From assembly GCF_946479975.1 (NCBI RefSeq), contig NZ_CAMLIX010000031.1:1-30061 (forward strand): a stretch of 30,061 bases of DNA, read 5' to 3'. The notes under the pieces are model-generated. The model saw only the letters and a program-made list of their open reading frames with translations, had not been told where the DNA came from and searched no databases. Source of the stretch: an uncultured Flavobacterium sp. Lineage in GTDB: Bacteria > Bacteroidota > Bacteroidia > Flavobacteriales > Flavobacteriaceae. The first letter of the stretch is position 1. Each line of letters starts with the position of its first letter. Position numbers and translations under genes: made by a program. Shown here one piece after another: positions 7,584-15,442 of the stretch.

Positions 7584-8480
7584 ATGGCAAATATCAATCA
7601 GGAACAATTAAATAGAATGCAGACTGGAAAAGGATTTATTGCAGCACTTGATCAGAGCGGCGGTAGTACACCCAAAGCATTATCGCAATATGGCGTTGAA
7701 GAAAACAGCTATCTAAATGACGAAGAAATGTACGGTCTTGTACATGAAATGAGAACGAGAATCATCAAAAGTCCTGCCTTTGACAGTGCCTATATTCTTG
7801 GTGCTATTTTGTTTGAAAACACTATGGATCGTAAAATCGACGGCCAGTGGACATCAGATTATTTATGGGAAAAGAAAAATATCGTTCCGTTTTTAAAAGT
7901 TGACAAAGGTCTTGCAGATCTTGCCGGCGGTGTGCAGCTCATGAAACCAATTCCGAATCTCGATGAATTGCTGACACGAGCGGTAGAACGAAATATTTTT
8001 GGAACCAAAATGCGTTCTGTAATCAAAGAAGCAAATCCTGACGGCATTCGGGATGTTGTCGAACAGCAATTTAGAGTTGGTTTACAAATTTTCAATAAAG
8101 GTCTTATTCCGATAATCGAACCTGAAGTGGATATTTACAGTCCAGACAAAGCAAAATCTGAAGAAATTTTAAAGCAACAAATCAAAAAACAACTGAATTC
8201 TCTGGACAAGGATGTAAAAGTAATGCTGAAACTTTCTATTCCTACTGTAAACGATTTTTACCGCGAATTAATCTCAGATCCGCATGTTGTTCGTGTTGTA
8301 GCACTTTCTGGCGGTTATTCTCGTGAAGAAGCTAATGAGAAACTTGCTCAAAACCACGGCTTAATCGCCAGTTTTTCTAGAGCTTTGTCTGAAGGTTTAA
8401 GCGCAGGCCAGCCTGATACTGATTTTAATGCTGCACTTGGTGACACTATAAAAGCTATTTACAAAGCTTCAATTACTTAA
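7584..8480 (+). CDS. fda: Fructose-bisphosphate aldolase, class I
   Basis: Class I aldolase splits fructose-1,6-bisphosphate to dihydroxyacetone phosphate and glyceraldehyde-3-phosphate through a lysine Schiff base, in glycolysis and gluconeogenesis. The ATG at 7584 gives a 298-residue protein, the usual length for the bacterial class I type; a longer frame from 7521 lacks family support. Seen: [19 protein letters not shown] near the N-terminus, [16 protein letters not shown] [11 protein letters not shown], and MLKLSIPT with the probable Schiff-base lysine K216, then [12 protein letters not shown] binding phosphate. A bidirectional terminator at 8635-8665 separates it from the convergent gene. 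Confidence 0.95.
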   Translation: MANINQEQLNRMQTGKGFIAALDQSGGSTPKALSQYGVEENSYLNDEEMYGLVHEMRTRIIKSPAFDSAYILGAILFENTMDRKIDGQWTSDYLWEKKNIVPFLKVDKGLADLAGGVQLMKPIPNLDELLTRAVERNIFGTKMRSVIKEANPDGIRDVVEQQFRVGLQIFNKGLIPIIEPEVDIYSPDKAKSEEILKQQIKKQLNSLDKDVKVMLKLSIPTVNDFYRELISDPHVVRVVALSGGYSREEANEKLAQNHGLIASFSRALSEGLSAGQPDTDFNAALGDTIKAIYKASIT

Positions 8481-8510
8481 AAAAATTAAAAAAAGAAGCA
8501 GAAGAAACAA

Positions 8511-8597
8511 GTTTCCACACATAGACAAACTATGTGCATTTAAATTAGTGAAACGCCTACTATAGATCTTCAAAAACTATGTTTCTATGTGTTGAAA
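8511..8597. repeat. Inverted pair of an acacatag-type repeat
   Basis: The segment 8511-8537 and the reverse complement of 8573-8597 share a TTCnACACATAG core followed by a CTATGT-type half, so each copy can fold on itself and the two can pair with one another. The pair lies between the converging aldolase and DUF4836-like genes. It looks like another small dispersed repeat family. Confidence 0.6.
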
Positions 8598-8634
8598 ATT
8601 ATATCCTGATTTAATCAGCTTCCTCCAAATAAAA

Positions 8635-8665
8635 AAATCCCCGAACTTTAAGGTTTCGGGGATTT
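8635..8665. terminator. Bidirectional terminator between convergent genes
   Basis: An 11-bp arm pair (aaatccccgaa and its complement) around a short loop is flanked by A-rich sequence on the left and T-rich on the right. It can end transcription of the aldolase gene (plus) and of the gene at 8682 (minus), whose stop is 17 bases away. Confidence 0.85.
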
Positions 8666-8681
8666 GTTTTTATTTCAGTTT

Positions 8682-10547
8682 TTATTTTTTAGTCATTTCG
8701 TCGGCTAAATCTAAAGTCTGCAAAATGATGTTTTTATTAGATTTGAAAGAGTTTAATTTAAAGACAAACTTAAACTTATTGTCAATCAACTTTTTCGGTG
8801 ATTCCATTGCAATGTCCGAAAACTGAGACGCAATTCTGTTAAATCGAATTAAATCATCTGCTTTAGCATTTTTTCCAAAAGATTGTATGGTTTGTGCAAT
8901 GTCTAGTTTTCCATAAATACTGTTTTTTTTCAGAGTTTTCTTTGTATCGCTAACAAAAGAGCCTTTTCCAGTTGCAAAATAGTCCTTTGTATTGGCCACA
9001 ACAACCACATCTTTATCTTTCAAAATAAAAATATCTCCATATTCTTGTGTTCCCGCGATAGTATATAGATTTCCGTTTTGAGTCAATACCTTTTTACGAA
9101 CGCCCAATTGCAACATTTTGTCTCCAAACGTAGGGTGTGTTGAAGTAAAAATTACAGAAAACAACGGAATCGATTTTTTCACTTTTTCCTCCGTTACTTT
9201 TTCTTCATAATTCTCGTCATAACCGTATTTTTTAGTCATTACCTCAACATCTTTCATTCCGTACAAAAAGGCGCTTAAATCACCATCAAAAAGCTTTGCT
9301 GTGGCTTCTTCGTCAACAATGGTAGAAATTAAATCGGTTATTACGGTAATATCTTCTTTTACCAGTTTCGTATTTTGAAACATTTCTCCCATTAACGATG
9401 GAAATTTTTCAAGCGCTGCTTTTGTATTAATGTGATACGACATATAACCCAAAGGTTTTTCTGCTGGGAAATAATTGAAAATATTTTTGTTGATTTTTCT
9501 ATTACCAATCTCACTCACAGCATCTGCCATATCTTTAGAATATTCTATAAGTTCCTCAATTCTAGCGTTATCATTGTCAAAATAAAAATCAAGATTTATT
9601 CCTTTTATAAAACTGCCAAAGTTCTTCTGCATTGGAAGATATTTATCAAATCCTCCCAAAACTGCCAATGGATAATTGTACATCGAATACAAACTTGAAA
9701 TTGCGCCACCGTAATCTACCCAAGTTGCAATATCTGCCGACTCATTTATTTTTGAAGAAGTTGGCGGAGTAAAACCGTTTTCAAATAATTTTTTAATGAT
9801 TTCTCTCTGTCTTTCAATCTGTTTTTTATCAAACTCTGCTTGCGCTAAAGTATATTCTTCATACGGATTTCCATCATACAAATAATCTTTTTCCGTTTCA
9901 GCTGGATCATCAAATAAAATAGGATCAGTATTTTTTGCAACTGGCTCCGCAATTTTTGGGGAATTTTCAATTGATATAACTCCTGGTGGGCGAACTTCCT
10001 CAACTGCAACTTGATTTTCATTTTCATACGAATCTACGACCGCAACAGAATCGGTTACTGTCAAGGCATTCGAAGTATCATCATAAGATTTACGAAGTTT
10101 TTTTGTCAATTCGATAACAACCAAATAATTATCATTCCATACAAATGACCTTTTTTTTCCGTTTGGAGTGAAAACAGCATATTTTCCGAAATCTTCAATC
10201 GCACCGTTTTTACCATTTGCATTTTGTTTTTCAACCAAATACTTTCTAACCGCTTCTTTATTTTTAATCGGAATCGTAAATTGATAATACGGAACGCTGT
10301 CTAAAAAACTTCCGTGAATGGTAATTTTTTGATCCATTTGAATAATCGAAGTATATTTTCGAAGATCAAAATCAGGTTTTTTGCTGATGTATTTTGTGAT
10401 AATTGGATGATTCAATACTTCATCTACACTGACTTTTTTTGAAAGCTGATTTCCATTGAACTGCACAAAATAATCATGTTTTGCAACGTTTTGTCCAAAA
10501 TTCAAATAAGTGGCGAATAGTAAAAATAAGGTGTAAAAATGCTTCAT
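8682..10547 (-). CDS. Large exported protein, DUF4836-like
   Basis: A 621-residue protein with a signal peptide (MKHFYTLFLLFATYLNFGQ). I do not recognise a catalytic motif. The first about 150 residues form a compact beta-rich block starting KHDYFVQFNGNQLSKKVSVDEV. A low-complexity linker rich in D, E and P follows (about residues 155-245), then an alpha/beta C-terminal half. The general pattern recalls the Bacteroidota DUF4836 exported proteins, an uncertain match. It starts two bases after the stop of the upstream lipoprotein gene on the same strand, so the two are an operon and may act together in the periplasm or cell envelope. Confidence 0.8.
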   Translation of the reverse strand: MKHFYTLFLLFATYLNFGQNVAKHDYFVQFNGNQLSKKVSVDEVLNHPIITKYISKKPDFDLRKYTSIIQMDQKITIHGSFLDSVPYYQFTIPIKNKEAVRKYLVEKQNANGKNGAIEDFGKYAVFTPNGKKRSFVWNDNYLVVIELTKKLRKSYDDTSNALTVTDSVAVVDSYENENQVAVEEVRPPGVISIENSPKIAEPVAKNTDPILFDDPAETEKDYLYDGNPYEEYTLAQAEFDKKQIERQREIIKKLFENGFTPPTSSKINESADIATWVDYGGAISSLYSMYNYPLAVLGGFDKYLPMQKNFGSFIKGINLDFYFDNDNARIEELIEYSKDMADAVSEIGNRKINKNIFNYFPAEKPLGYMSYHINTKAALEKFPSLMGEMFQNTKLVKEDITVITDLISTIVDEEATAKLFDGDLSAFLYGMKDVEVMTKKYGYDENYEEKVTEEKVKKSIPLFSVIFTSTHPTFGDKMLQLGVRKKVLTQNGNLYTIAGTQEYGDIFILKDKDVVVVANTKDYFATGKGSFVSDTKKTLKKNSIYGKLDIAQTIQSFGKNAKADDLIRFNRIASQFSDIAMESPKKLIDNKFKFVFKLNSFKSNKNIILQTLDLADEMTKK

Positions 10548-10549
10548 AA

Positions 10550-11182
10550 TTAAGGCGTTAATTGTATGGTATTATTCATTAAAGTCGATTTTTTAAAAAC
10601 GCTGTACATACTTTGTTTCAAAAAAACGGTTTTTTTATTTTTCGAAATCTTACTGTTGGCATTATCAACAGCCAAAATATCTCTGTCAAAAGTATAAATA
10701 GAAGTAATTGTGGCTTCTTCTAGATCTTTCTTTTTCTTGGGGTCGTTTACCACTTTTTCTGGAACTGGATACGAAGCAATTCTTTCAAAAGTTTTATCGC
10801 TTCCGCTAAAGTGAATCTGATTGCGCTGATTGTTTATCGTATTCACAACGGCGTTTAAAGCTTTCAAATTGGCATAATTGAGTTTGATAATGAAAACGTA
10901 ATTTTGAAAATCAGTTTTGGTACTCACATTTGAGATTCCATCAATTTTTAAAGCTTTGGTTTTAAAATCTTCTAGTTTCTGAGTAATTTCCTGTTCGTTC
11001 GGAATTTTAACGCCGTCGACTTCTTCCAGCCAAATAGCTGATTTAGTTTTAAACCAAGACTTCGAAAAATCGATCATTAAAGTATATTCACCACTTTGAT
11101 CGTCGTGGTGTTTGATCCTTTCTGTAATCTCAAAACAACTCGTTAAGAGCACACAGCATAATAAAGCGAGAATTTTCTTCAT
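10550..11182 (-). CDS. Lipoprotein of unknown function, first gene of a two-gene operon
   Basis: A 210-residue protein beginning MKKILALLCCVLLTSCFEIT, with a lipobox LTSC, so it is expected to be lipid-anchored. After the anchor come HHDDQSGEYTLMIDFSKSW and a predicted alpha/beta region; no known motif is seen. A -7 element (TAAATTTG on the minus strand, 11187-11194) lies only four bases before the ATG, so its mRNA may be nearly or fully leaderless. It is followed after two bases by the DUF4836-like gene. Confidence 0.8.
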   Translation of the reverse strand: MKKILALLCCVLLTSCFEITERIKHHDDQSGEYTLMIDFSKSWFKTKSAIWLEEVDGVKIPNEQEITQKLEDFKTKALKIDGISNVSTKTDFQNYVFIIKLNYANLKALNAVVNTINNQRNQIHFSGSDKTFERIASYPVPEKVVNDPKKKKDLEEATITSIYTFDRDILAVDNANSKISKNKKTVFLKQSMYSVFKKSTLMNNTIQLTP

Positions 11183-11186
11183 TACA

Positions 11187-11194
11187 CAAATTTA
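11187..11194 (-). promoter_or_regulatory. -7 promoter element of the lipoprotein operon
   Basis: Read on the minus strand it is TAAATTTG, an exact match to the Bacteroidota -7 consensus TAnnTTTG. The start codon follows after four bases. No convincing -33 TTTG was found. Confidence 0.55.
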
Positions 11195-11309
11195 AACGGA
11201 AATATTTTAAAAATCCTATTTTATGTAATTCAATATAAAAATTCAAATTTTTAGATAATATTAACGGATTCTCACCTGCGCTAAACACCTTATTCTGTTC
11301 CTTTTTCAG

Positions 11310-11317
11310 TAACTTTG
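11310..11317 (+). promoter_or_regulatory. -7 promoter element upstream of hemB
   Basis: TAACTTTG matches the TAnnTTTG consensus. Transcription from here would give hemB a leader of about 130 bases that ends in a low-complexity run of ctaaaat units (about 11425-11450). The leader has no clear ORF. Confidence 0.5.
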
Positions 11318-11451
11318 CACCGCTTGTAAAAAGCAGCATAACTTCAAAAAAAAATAAAAACAACTGCGGTTTTAGAAACCATGATTTATCCATCTGTATT
11401 TATTTAATCAGACCAAAATCTGAAATTCTAAAATCTAAAATCTAAAATTAT

Positions 11452-12447
11452 ATGTTCCCATTACAACGAGGCAGAAGATTAAGAGTAAATGAATCCATTC
11501 GTTCTTTAGTACGCGAAACCAGTTTGAGTCCGTCAGATTTTATGTTTCCAATGTTTATTGCTGAAGGCGAAAATGTAAAAGTTGAAATTCCGTCAATGCC
11601 GGGAATTTTTAGAAGATCTATAGATTTAACGGTTGAAGAAGTAAAAGAACTTTTTGATTTAGGAATTCGCGCCGTAAATATTTATGTAAAAGTCAGCGAA
11701 AACCTAAAAGACAATACTGGAAAAGAAGCGTGGAATGCAAACGGATTGATGCAGCAAGCCATTCGTGCCATAAAAACTGCTTGTCCAGAAATGATCGTAA
11801 TGCCAGATGTAGCTTTAGACCCATATTCTATTTATGGTCATGACGGAATTATAAAAAACGGCGATGTAGAAAATGATAGCACTGTTGATGCTTTGGTAAA
11901 AATGGCGGTTTCTCACGCAGAAGCTGGTGCCGATTTTGTGGCGCCAAGCGATATGATGGACGGACGTGTTTTACGCCTTCGCGAAGGTCTAGATGCTGCA
12001 GGATTTCAGAATGTTGGAATTATGAGTTATGCTGCGAAATATGCTTCTGCTTTTTATGGTCCGTTTAGAGATGCTCTGGATTCTGCTCCAAAAGAAGCTG
12101 ATGTTGCTGTTCCAAAAGATAAAAAAACCTATCAAATGGATTATGCCAACCGTATCGAGGCCATTAAGGAAGCATTGTCTGACGTTGAAGAAGGTGCAGA
12201 TATGGTTATGGTAAAACCAGGAATTGCTTATTTGGATATTGTTCGTGAGGTTAAAGATGCAGTTCATGTGCCTGTAACGGTTTATCAGGTTTCTGGAGAA
12301 TATGCAATGATTAAAGCGGCATCTGAAAGAGGCTGGCTGGATCATGACAAAATTATGATGGAACAATTAATGTGCATCAAACGTGCGGGCGCTAATCTTA
12401 TTTCTACTTATTTTGCTAAAGAAGCAGCAATACTTTTAAATAAATAA
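11452..12447 (+). CDS. hemB: Delta-aminolevulinic acid dehydratase (porphobilinogen synthase), non-zinc type
   Basis: HemB condenses two aminolevulinate molecules into porphobilinogen, the second common step of tetrapyrrole synthesis. The 331-residue protein has both active-site lysines: K196 in SYAAKYASA and K255 in MVKPGIAYLD. GADFVAPSDMMDGR is also present. In place of the zinc-binding cysteine triad, it has MPDVALDPYSIYGHDGI, the DALD-type sequence of magnesium/potassium-dependent enzymes such as that of Pseudomonas. The gene is separated from the other hem genes but followed after one base by a cytochrome c gene, with which it is surely co-transcribed. Confidence 0.98.
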   Translation: MFPLQRGRRLRVNESIRSLVRETSLSPSDFMFPMFIAEGENVKVEIPSMPGIFRRSIDLTVEEVKELFDLGIRAVNIYVKVSENLKDNTGKEAWNANGLMQQAIRAIKTACPEMIVMPDVALDPYSIYGHDGIIKNGDVENDSTVDALVKMAVSHAEAGADFVAPSDMMDGRVLRLREGLDAAGFQNVGIMSYAAKYASAFYGPFRDALDSAPKEADVAVPKDKKTYQMDYANRIEAIKEALSDVEEGADMVMVKPGIAYLDIVREVKDAVHVPVTVYQVSGEYAMIKAASERGWLDHDKIMMEQLMCIKRAGANLISTYFAKEAAILLNK

Positions 12448-12448
12448 G

Positions 12449-12847
12449 ATGAAAAAGGTTTTAATTTTAGCTGCCATTTTAGCTTTTGCTTCATGCAAAA
12501 AAGAAGCTTCTGAATCTACAAATACAGCAACTGAATCGGTTTCTGAAGATGAATCGGCGAAAGCCAAAACTCCTGAAGCATTAGGAAAAGAACTGTTTGA
12601 AGGAACTGGAAATTGTGCTGCCTGTCATCAGCCAGATCAAAAAGTGATTGGTCCAAGTATTAAAGAAATTGCCAAAATCTACAAAGACAAAAATGGCGAT
12701 ATCGTAACTTTCTTAAAAGGAAATGCAGATCCAATTGTAGATCCGAGTCAGTTTGCGGTTATGAAAACTAATTTTGCAATTACTCAGGCAATGTCTGATG
12801 AAGAATTGAAGGCAATTGAAACTTACATTTATAGTCAACTGAAATAA
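12449..12847 (+). CDS. Lipoprotein class I c-type cytochrome
   Basis: A 132-residue protein beginning MKKVLILAAILAFASC, a lipobox with C16 as the lipidated residue. A low-complexity S/T/E linker (about 17-45) precedes one cytochrome c domain with the heme-attachment motif CAACH and a distal methionine, probably in FAVMKTNFAIT, and the C-terminal helix MSDEELKAIETYIYSQLK. It is a small electron carrier tethered at the outer face of a membrane; partners are unknown. It starts one base after the hemB stop. Confidence 0.92.
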   Translation: MKKVLILAAILAFASCKKEASESTNTATESVSEDESAKAKTPEALGKELFEGTGNCAACHQPDQKVIGPSIKEIAKIYKDKNGDIVTFLKGNADPIVDPSQFAVMKTNFAITQAMSDEELKAIETYIYSQLK

Positions 12848-12854
12848 CCGCACT

Positions 12855-12978
12855 ATGTTCTGTAGGAACATTTCATCGGTAGTAAAAAATTACAATTGTG
12901 CATATCAAACGTTCCTACGGAACGTTAATAAATATGGCGTAAATATCTTTGCTACCGATGAAACATTCCTACGGAATG
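12855..12978. repeat. Cluster of three ttcctacggaa-type hairpins (family 3)
   Basis: Hairpins at 12855-12871, 12908-12926 (stem aacgttcc/ggaacgtt, loop tac) and 12964-12978 (stem cattcc/ggaatg). The outer two carry a conserved flank (gctaccgatgaaa type) and are inverted relative to one another. Stem bases differ between copies but remain paired. A 74-codon frame crossing this region has no coding character. Confidence 0.83.
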
Positions 12979-13012
12979 ACCATAGATCTCAAGTTAAAAA
13001 CAAACATATAGC

Positions 13013-13048
13013 AAAGGGGCGGTTCCGAAATTCGAAACCGCCCCTTTT
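13013..13048. terminator. Bidirectional terminator
   Basis: A long stem (aaaggggcggtt arm and complement) with A-rich left and T-rich right flanks, 17 bases after the stop of the M13 peptidase on the minus strand; it may also end the hemB-cytochrome transcript. Confidence 0.85.
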
Positions 13049-13065
13049 ACATTATTCAAAATTGA

Positions 13066-15126
13066 TTACCAGATTTTAACCCTTTTTGAAGGCTCTAAAT
13101 ACATTGGATCTCCTTTTTTAATTCCGAATGCGTCATAAAAAGAATCTAAGTTTTTAATTGGCACAATCGCACGATACATTCCCGGAGAATGCGGATCTGT
13201 TTTTACCTGACTTTTAATTGCTTCGTCACGAGATTTTGTTCTCCAAACCGTTGCCCAAGAAATAAAGAAACGCTGTTCTGGTGTTAATCCATCTATTAAA
13301 CCTGGATTTCCGTGTTTTTTCAAATACAATTGCAAACCGTCATAAGCCGCGTTAGTTCCGCCTAAATCTCCGATGTTTTCACCTAATGTAAATTTACCAT
13401 CTACAAAAATTCCAGGAAGTGGTTCTAGTTCGCTGTACTGTGCCGCCAGTTGACCACCAAGAGCTGTAAATTGTTTTAAATCTTCTGGTGTCCACCAGTC
13501 TACAAGATTTCCGTCTGCGTTGTAACGAGCTCCAGAATCATCAAAACCATGAGAGATTTCGTGACCAATTACGGCTCCAATTCCACCATAATTTACCGCT
13601 TCATCTGCTTGGTAATTGTAGAAAGGCGGTTGTAAAATTGCTGCTGGAAATACAATTTCGTTGTAAGATGGATTAAAATAAGCATTAACCGTTTGCGGCG
13701 ACATTCCCCACTCTGTTTTATCAACTGGTTTTCCTAGTTTAGCAAGATTTTCAGCATATGCCCATTGTGATATATTTTTCATATTATCAAAATAAGTACC
13801 GCCTTCGTTTACATTTTTAAGTACCAACTTCGAGTAATCTTTCCATTTATCAGGATATCCAATCTTAACCGTCAATTTGTTTAGTTTCTCAATTGCTTTT
13901 ACTTTTGTTTCTTTTGACATCCAAGGCAAAGCATTGATTCTGTTTTCATAAGCCAGCATTACGTTGGCGATCATATCTTTCGCTTTTGCTTTTGCTTCAG
14001 CAGGAAATAATTTTTCTACATATAATTTTCCTAAAGCTTCTCCGGTTGCTCCGTTGATTACCTGCAAAGCAACTTCTTCACGCGGACGTTGTTTTAAAGC
14101 TCCAGTTAATGTTTTTCCGTAAAAATCGAAATTTGCACTTTCAATTTCTGTAGTTAATGTTGAAGCTGACTTATTTAATAATGACCATTTTAAATACTCC
14201 TTCCAAGCTTCTACTTTCTTTTCTGTAAAAGTTTTTTCTAAAGCGGTCATGTAACGAGGCTGCGCGACATTTACAGTATCTAGTTTTGTCATTCCGATTC
14301 CTGTAAAATATTTTTCCCATTGAATAGAAGGCGTATTCTTTTTCAAATCGGCAACCGCTGTTGGATTGTATTGTTTTCTTCGGTCTCTTCTTTCTACACG
14401 ATCCAATCTTGTTGAAGACATTTCGACTTCTAAAGCTATAATTTGTTTGGCGCTTTCTTTTGCTTTTTCAGGAGATTCTCCAATAAACTGCATCATACGA
14501 GCCACATGAAGTTCATATTTCTCACGTTTTTCTTTAGAATCTTTATCATCAGAATTGTAATAATCTTTATCAGATAATCCTAAAGTTCCCGGGCTTAGCG
14601 TTACAGCATTTTTACTACTGTTTTTTGCATCAGCTCCAACATAAACTCCAAAAAATCCTGAACCACCAGAAAGCTGCATTTCTGTGATATAATTTTGAAG
14701 ATCGGCAACATTTTTAATCGCGTCGATTTTCTTTAAATAAGGTTTAAGCGGTGTAATGCCTCTTTTGTTTCTGCCGACAGTATCTAAAATCGTATTGTAC
14801 AAAGCAATTGCTTTTCCTTGATCTGTATTTGATTTGTACTGTGGATTTTTCGAAGCTTCTTTTAAAATAGCTAAAGCATCACTATCTGTTTTTTGACGAA
14901 GTTCATTAAAACCTCCCCAAGAATTTCGGTCGCTCGGAATTTCGGTTTTATCGAGCCAAGCACCGTTTACATAACGGAAAAAATCCTGACTTGCACTTAC
15001 TTTAGGATCCATGTTTGCAACATTGATTCCTGGTTCTTTTGGCTTTGTATTTTGTGCCTCAACTGTAGTCAGCGCAAACATTGCAGAAACTACACAAAAC
15101 ATAGGTTTGGAAAGCTTTTTAATCAT
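13066..15126 (-). CDS. M13 family (neprilysin/PepO-like) zinc metallopeptidase, copy 1
   Basis: A 686-residue exported endopeptidase of the M13 family, which cleaves short peptides. It has a signal peptide (MIKKLSKPMFCVVSAMFALTTVEA) and the zinc motif HEISH at 522-526 within IGAVIGHEISHGFDD. The third zinc ligand is the glutamate of ENIGDLGG, and the family block NAYFNPSYNEIVFPAAIL lies just before the active site. The C-terminal ends in VKIW, as M13 enzymes end in a CxVW-like tail. Its neighbour at 15443 is a full-length paralogue (685 residues) with the same layout. Both share a promoter segment, so they came from a tandem duplication. No key residue is missing. Confidence 0.95.
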   Translation of the reverse strand: MIKKLSKPMFCVVSAMFALTTVEAQNTKPKEPGINVANMDPKVSASQDFFRYVNGAWLDKTEIPSDRNSWGGFNELRQKTDSDALAILKEASKNPQYKSNTDQGKAIALYNTILDTVGRNKRGITPLKPYLKKIDAIKNVADLQNYITEMQLSGGSGFFGVYVGADAKNSSKNAVTLSPGTLGLSDKDYYNSDDKDSKEKREKYELHVARMMQFIGESPEKAKESAKQIIALEVEMSSTRLDRVERRDRRKQYNPTAVADLKKNTPSIQWEKYFTGIGMTKLDTVNVAQPRYMTALEKTFTEKKVEAWKEYLKWSLLNKSASTLTTEIESANFDFYGKTLTGALKQRPREEVALQVINGATGEALGKLYVEKLFPAEAKAKAKDMIANVMLAYENRINALPWMSKETKVKAIEKLNKLTVKIGYPDKWKDYSKLVLKNVNEGGTYFDNMKNISQWAYAENLAKLGKPVDKTEWGMSPQTVNAYFNPSYNEIVFPAAILQPPFYNYQADEAVNYGGIGAVIGHEISHGFDDSGARYNADGNLVDWWTPEDLKQFTALGGQLAAQYSELEPLPGIFVDGKFTLGENIGDLGGTNAAYDGLQLYLKKHGNPGLIDGLTPEQRFFISWATVWRTKSRDEAIKSQVKTDPHSPGMYRAIVPIKNLDSFYDAFGIKKGDPMYLEPSKRVKIW

Positions 15127-15151
15127 TTTTGTTTAGTTTTTTTGTATAATC

Positions 15152-15172
15152 ACAAACATATTGTTATTATTT
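15152..15172 (-). promoter_or_regulatory. Promoter segment of M13 copy 1
   Basis: On the minus strand it contains TATGTTTG (15153-15160), matching TAnnTTTG. The 21-base block is identical to 17526-17546 before the second M13 gene, and in both cases the start codon is 26 bases from the -7 element. Confidence 0.65.
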
Positions 15173-15275
15173 TGATTTCAATGTTAAAATTTTAAAATAA
15201 TTGATTGTAAGAATAATATTTAATTTTTGATGAAAATTATTAATTATGAATGAGCTTAAATCCAAATTGCTGCAA

Positions 15276-15356
15276 ATCTGCTTTAATCTGTAAAATCTGC
15301 GTGAAAAATCCATGCACAGGTTTTATTTCACACAGATTTTACAGATTTGAGCAGAT
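15276..15356. repeat. Inverted pair of atctg-type repeats (family 4)
   Basis: Arms 15276-15306 and 15326-15356 (31 bases each, about three mismatches) are complementary with a 19-base loop. Each arm holds tandem atctg/aatctgt elements, a pattern common in Bacteroidota intergenic DNA. It lies in the 316-bp gap between the two M13 genes, which otherwise holds only a terminator and a promoter. Confidence 0.8.
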
Positions 15357-15396
15357 CAAATTTGATTTTATTCTTAATTGAAACTCTATAGAATAA

Positions 15397-15425
15397 AAAA
15401 CGGCGCTGAAATTCAGCGCCGTTTT
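15397..15425 (-). terminator. Intrinsic terminator of M13 copy 2
   Basis: A perfect stem of 13-14 bp (aaaacggcgctga and complement) with a very small loop. Read on the minus strand it ends in a T-run, 17 bases after the stop of the gene at 15443. Confidence 0.85.
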
Positions 15426-15442
15426 AACATTATGATATTTGA

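Noticed and set aside
11130..11393. 87-codon minus-strand frame upstream of hemB
   Set aside because: It covers the start of the lipoprotein gene and the hemB promoter in another frame, with no family features.
11989..12366. 125-codon minus-strand frame inside hemB
   Set aside because: It is a shadow of hemB; rich in residues produced by the complementary strand of conserved codons.
12855..13079. 74-codon frame on the plus strand
   Set aside because: It runs across three hairpin repeats and a terminator; composition is not protein-like.
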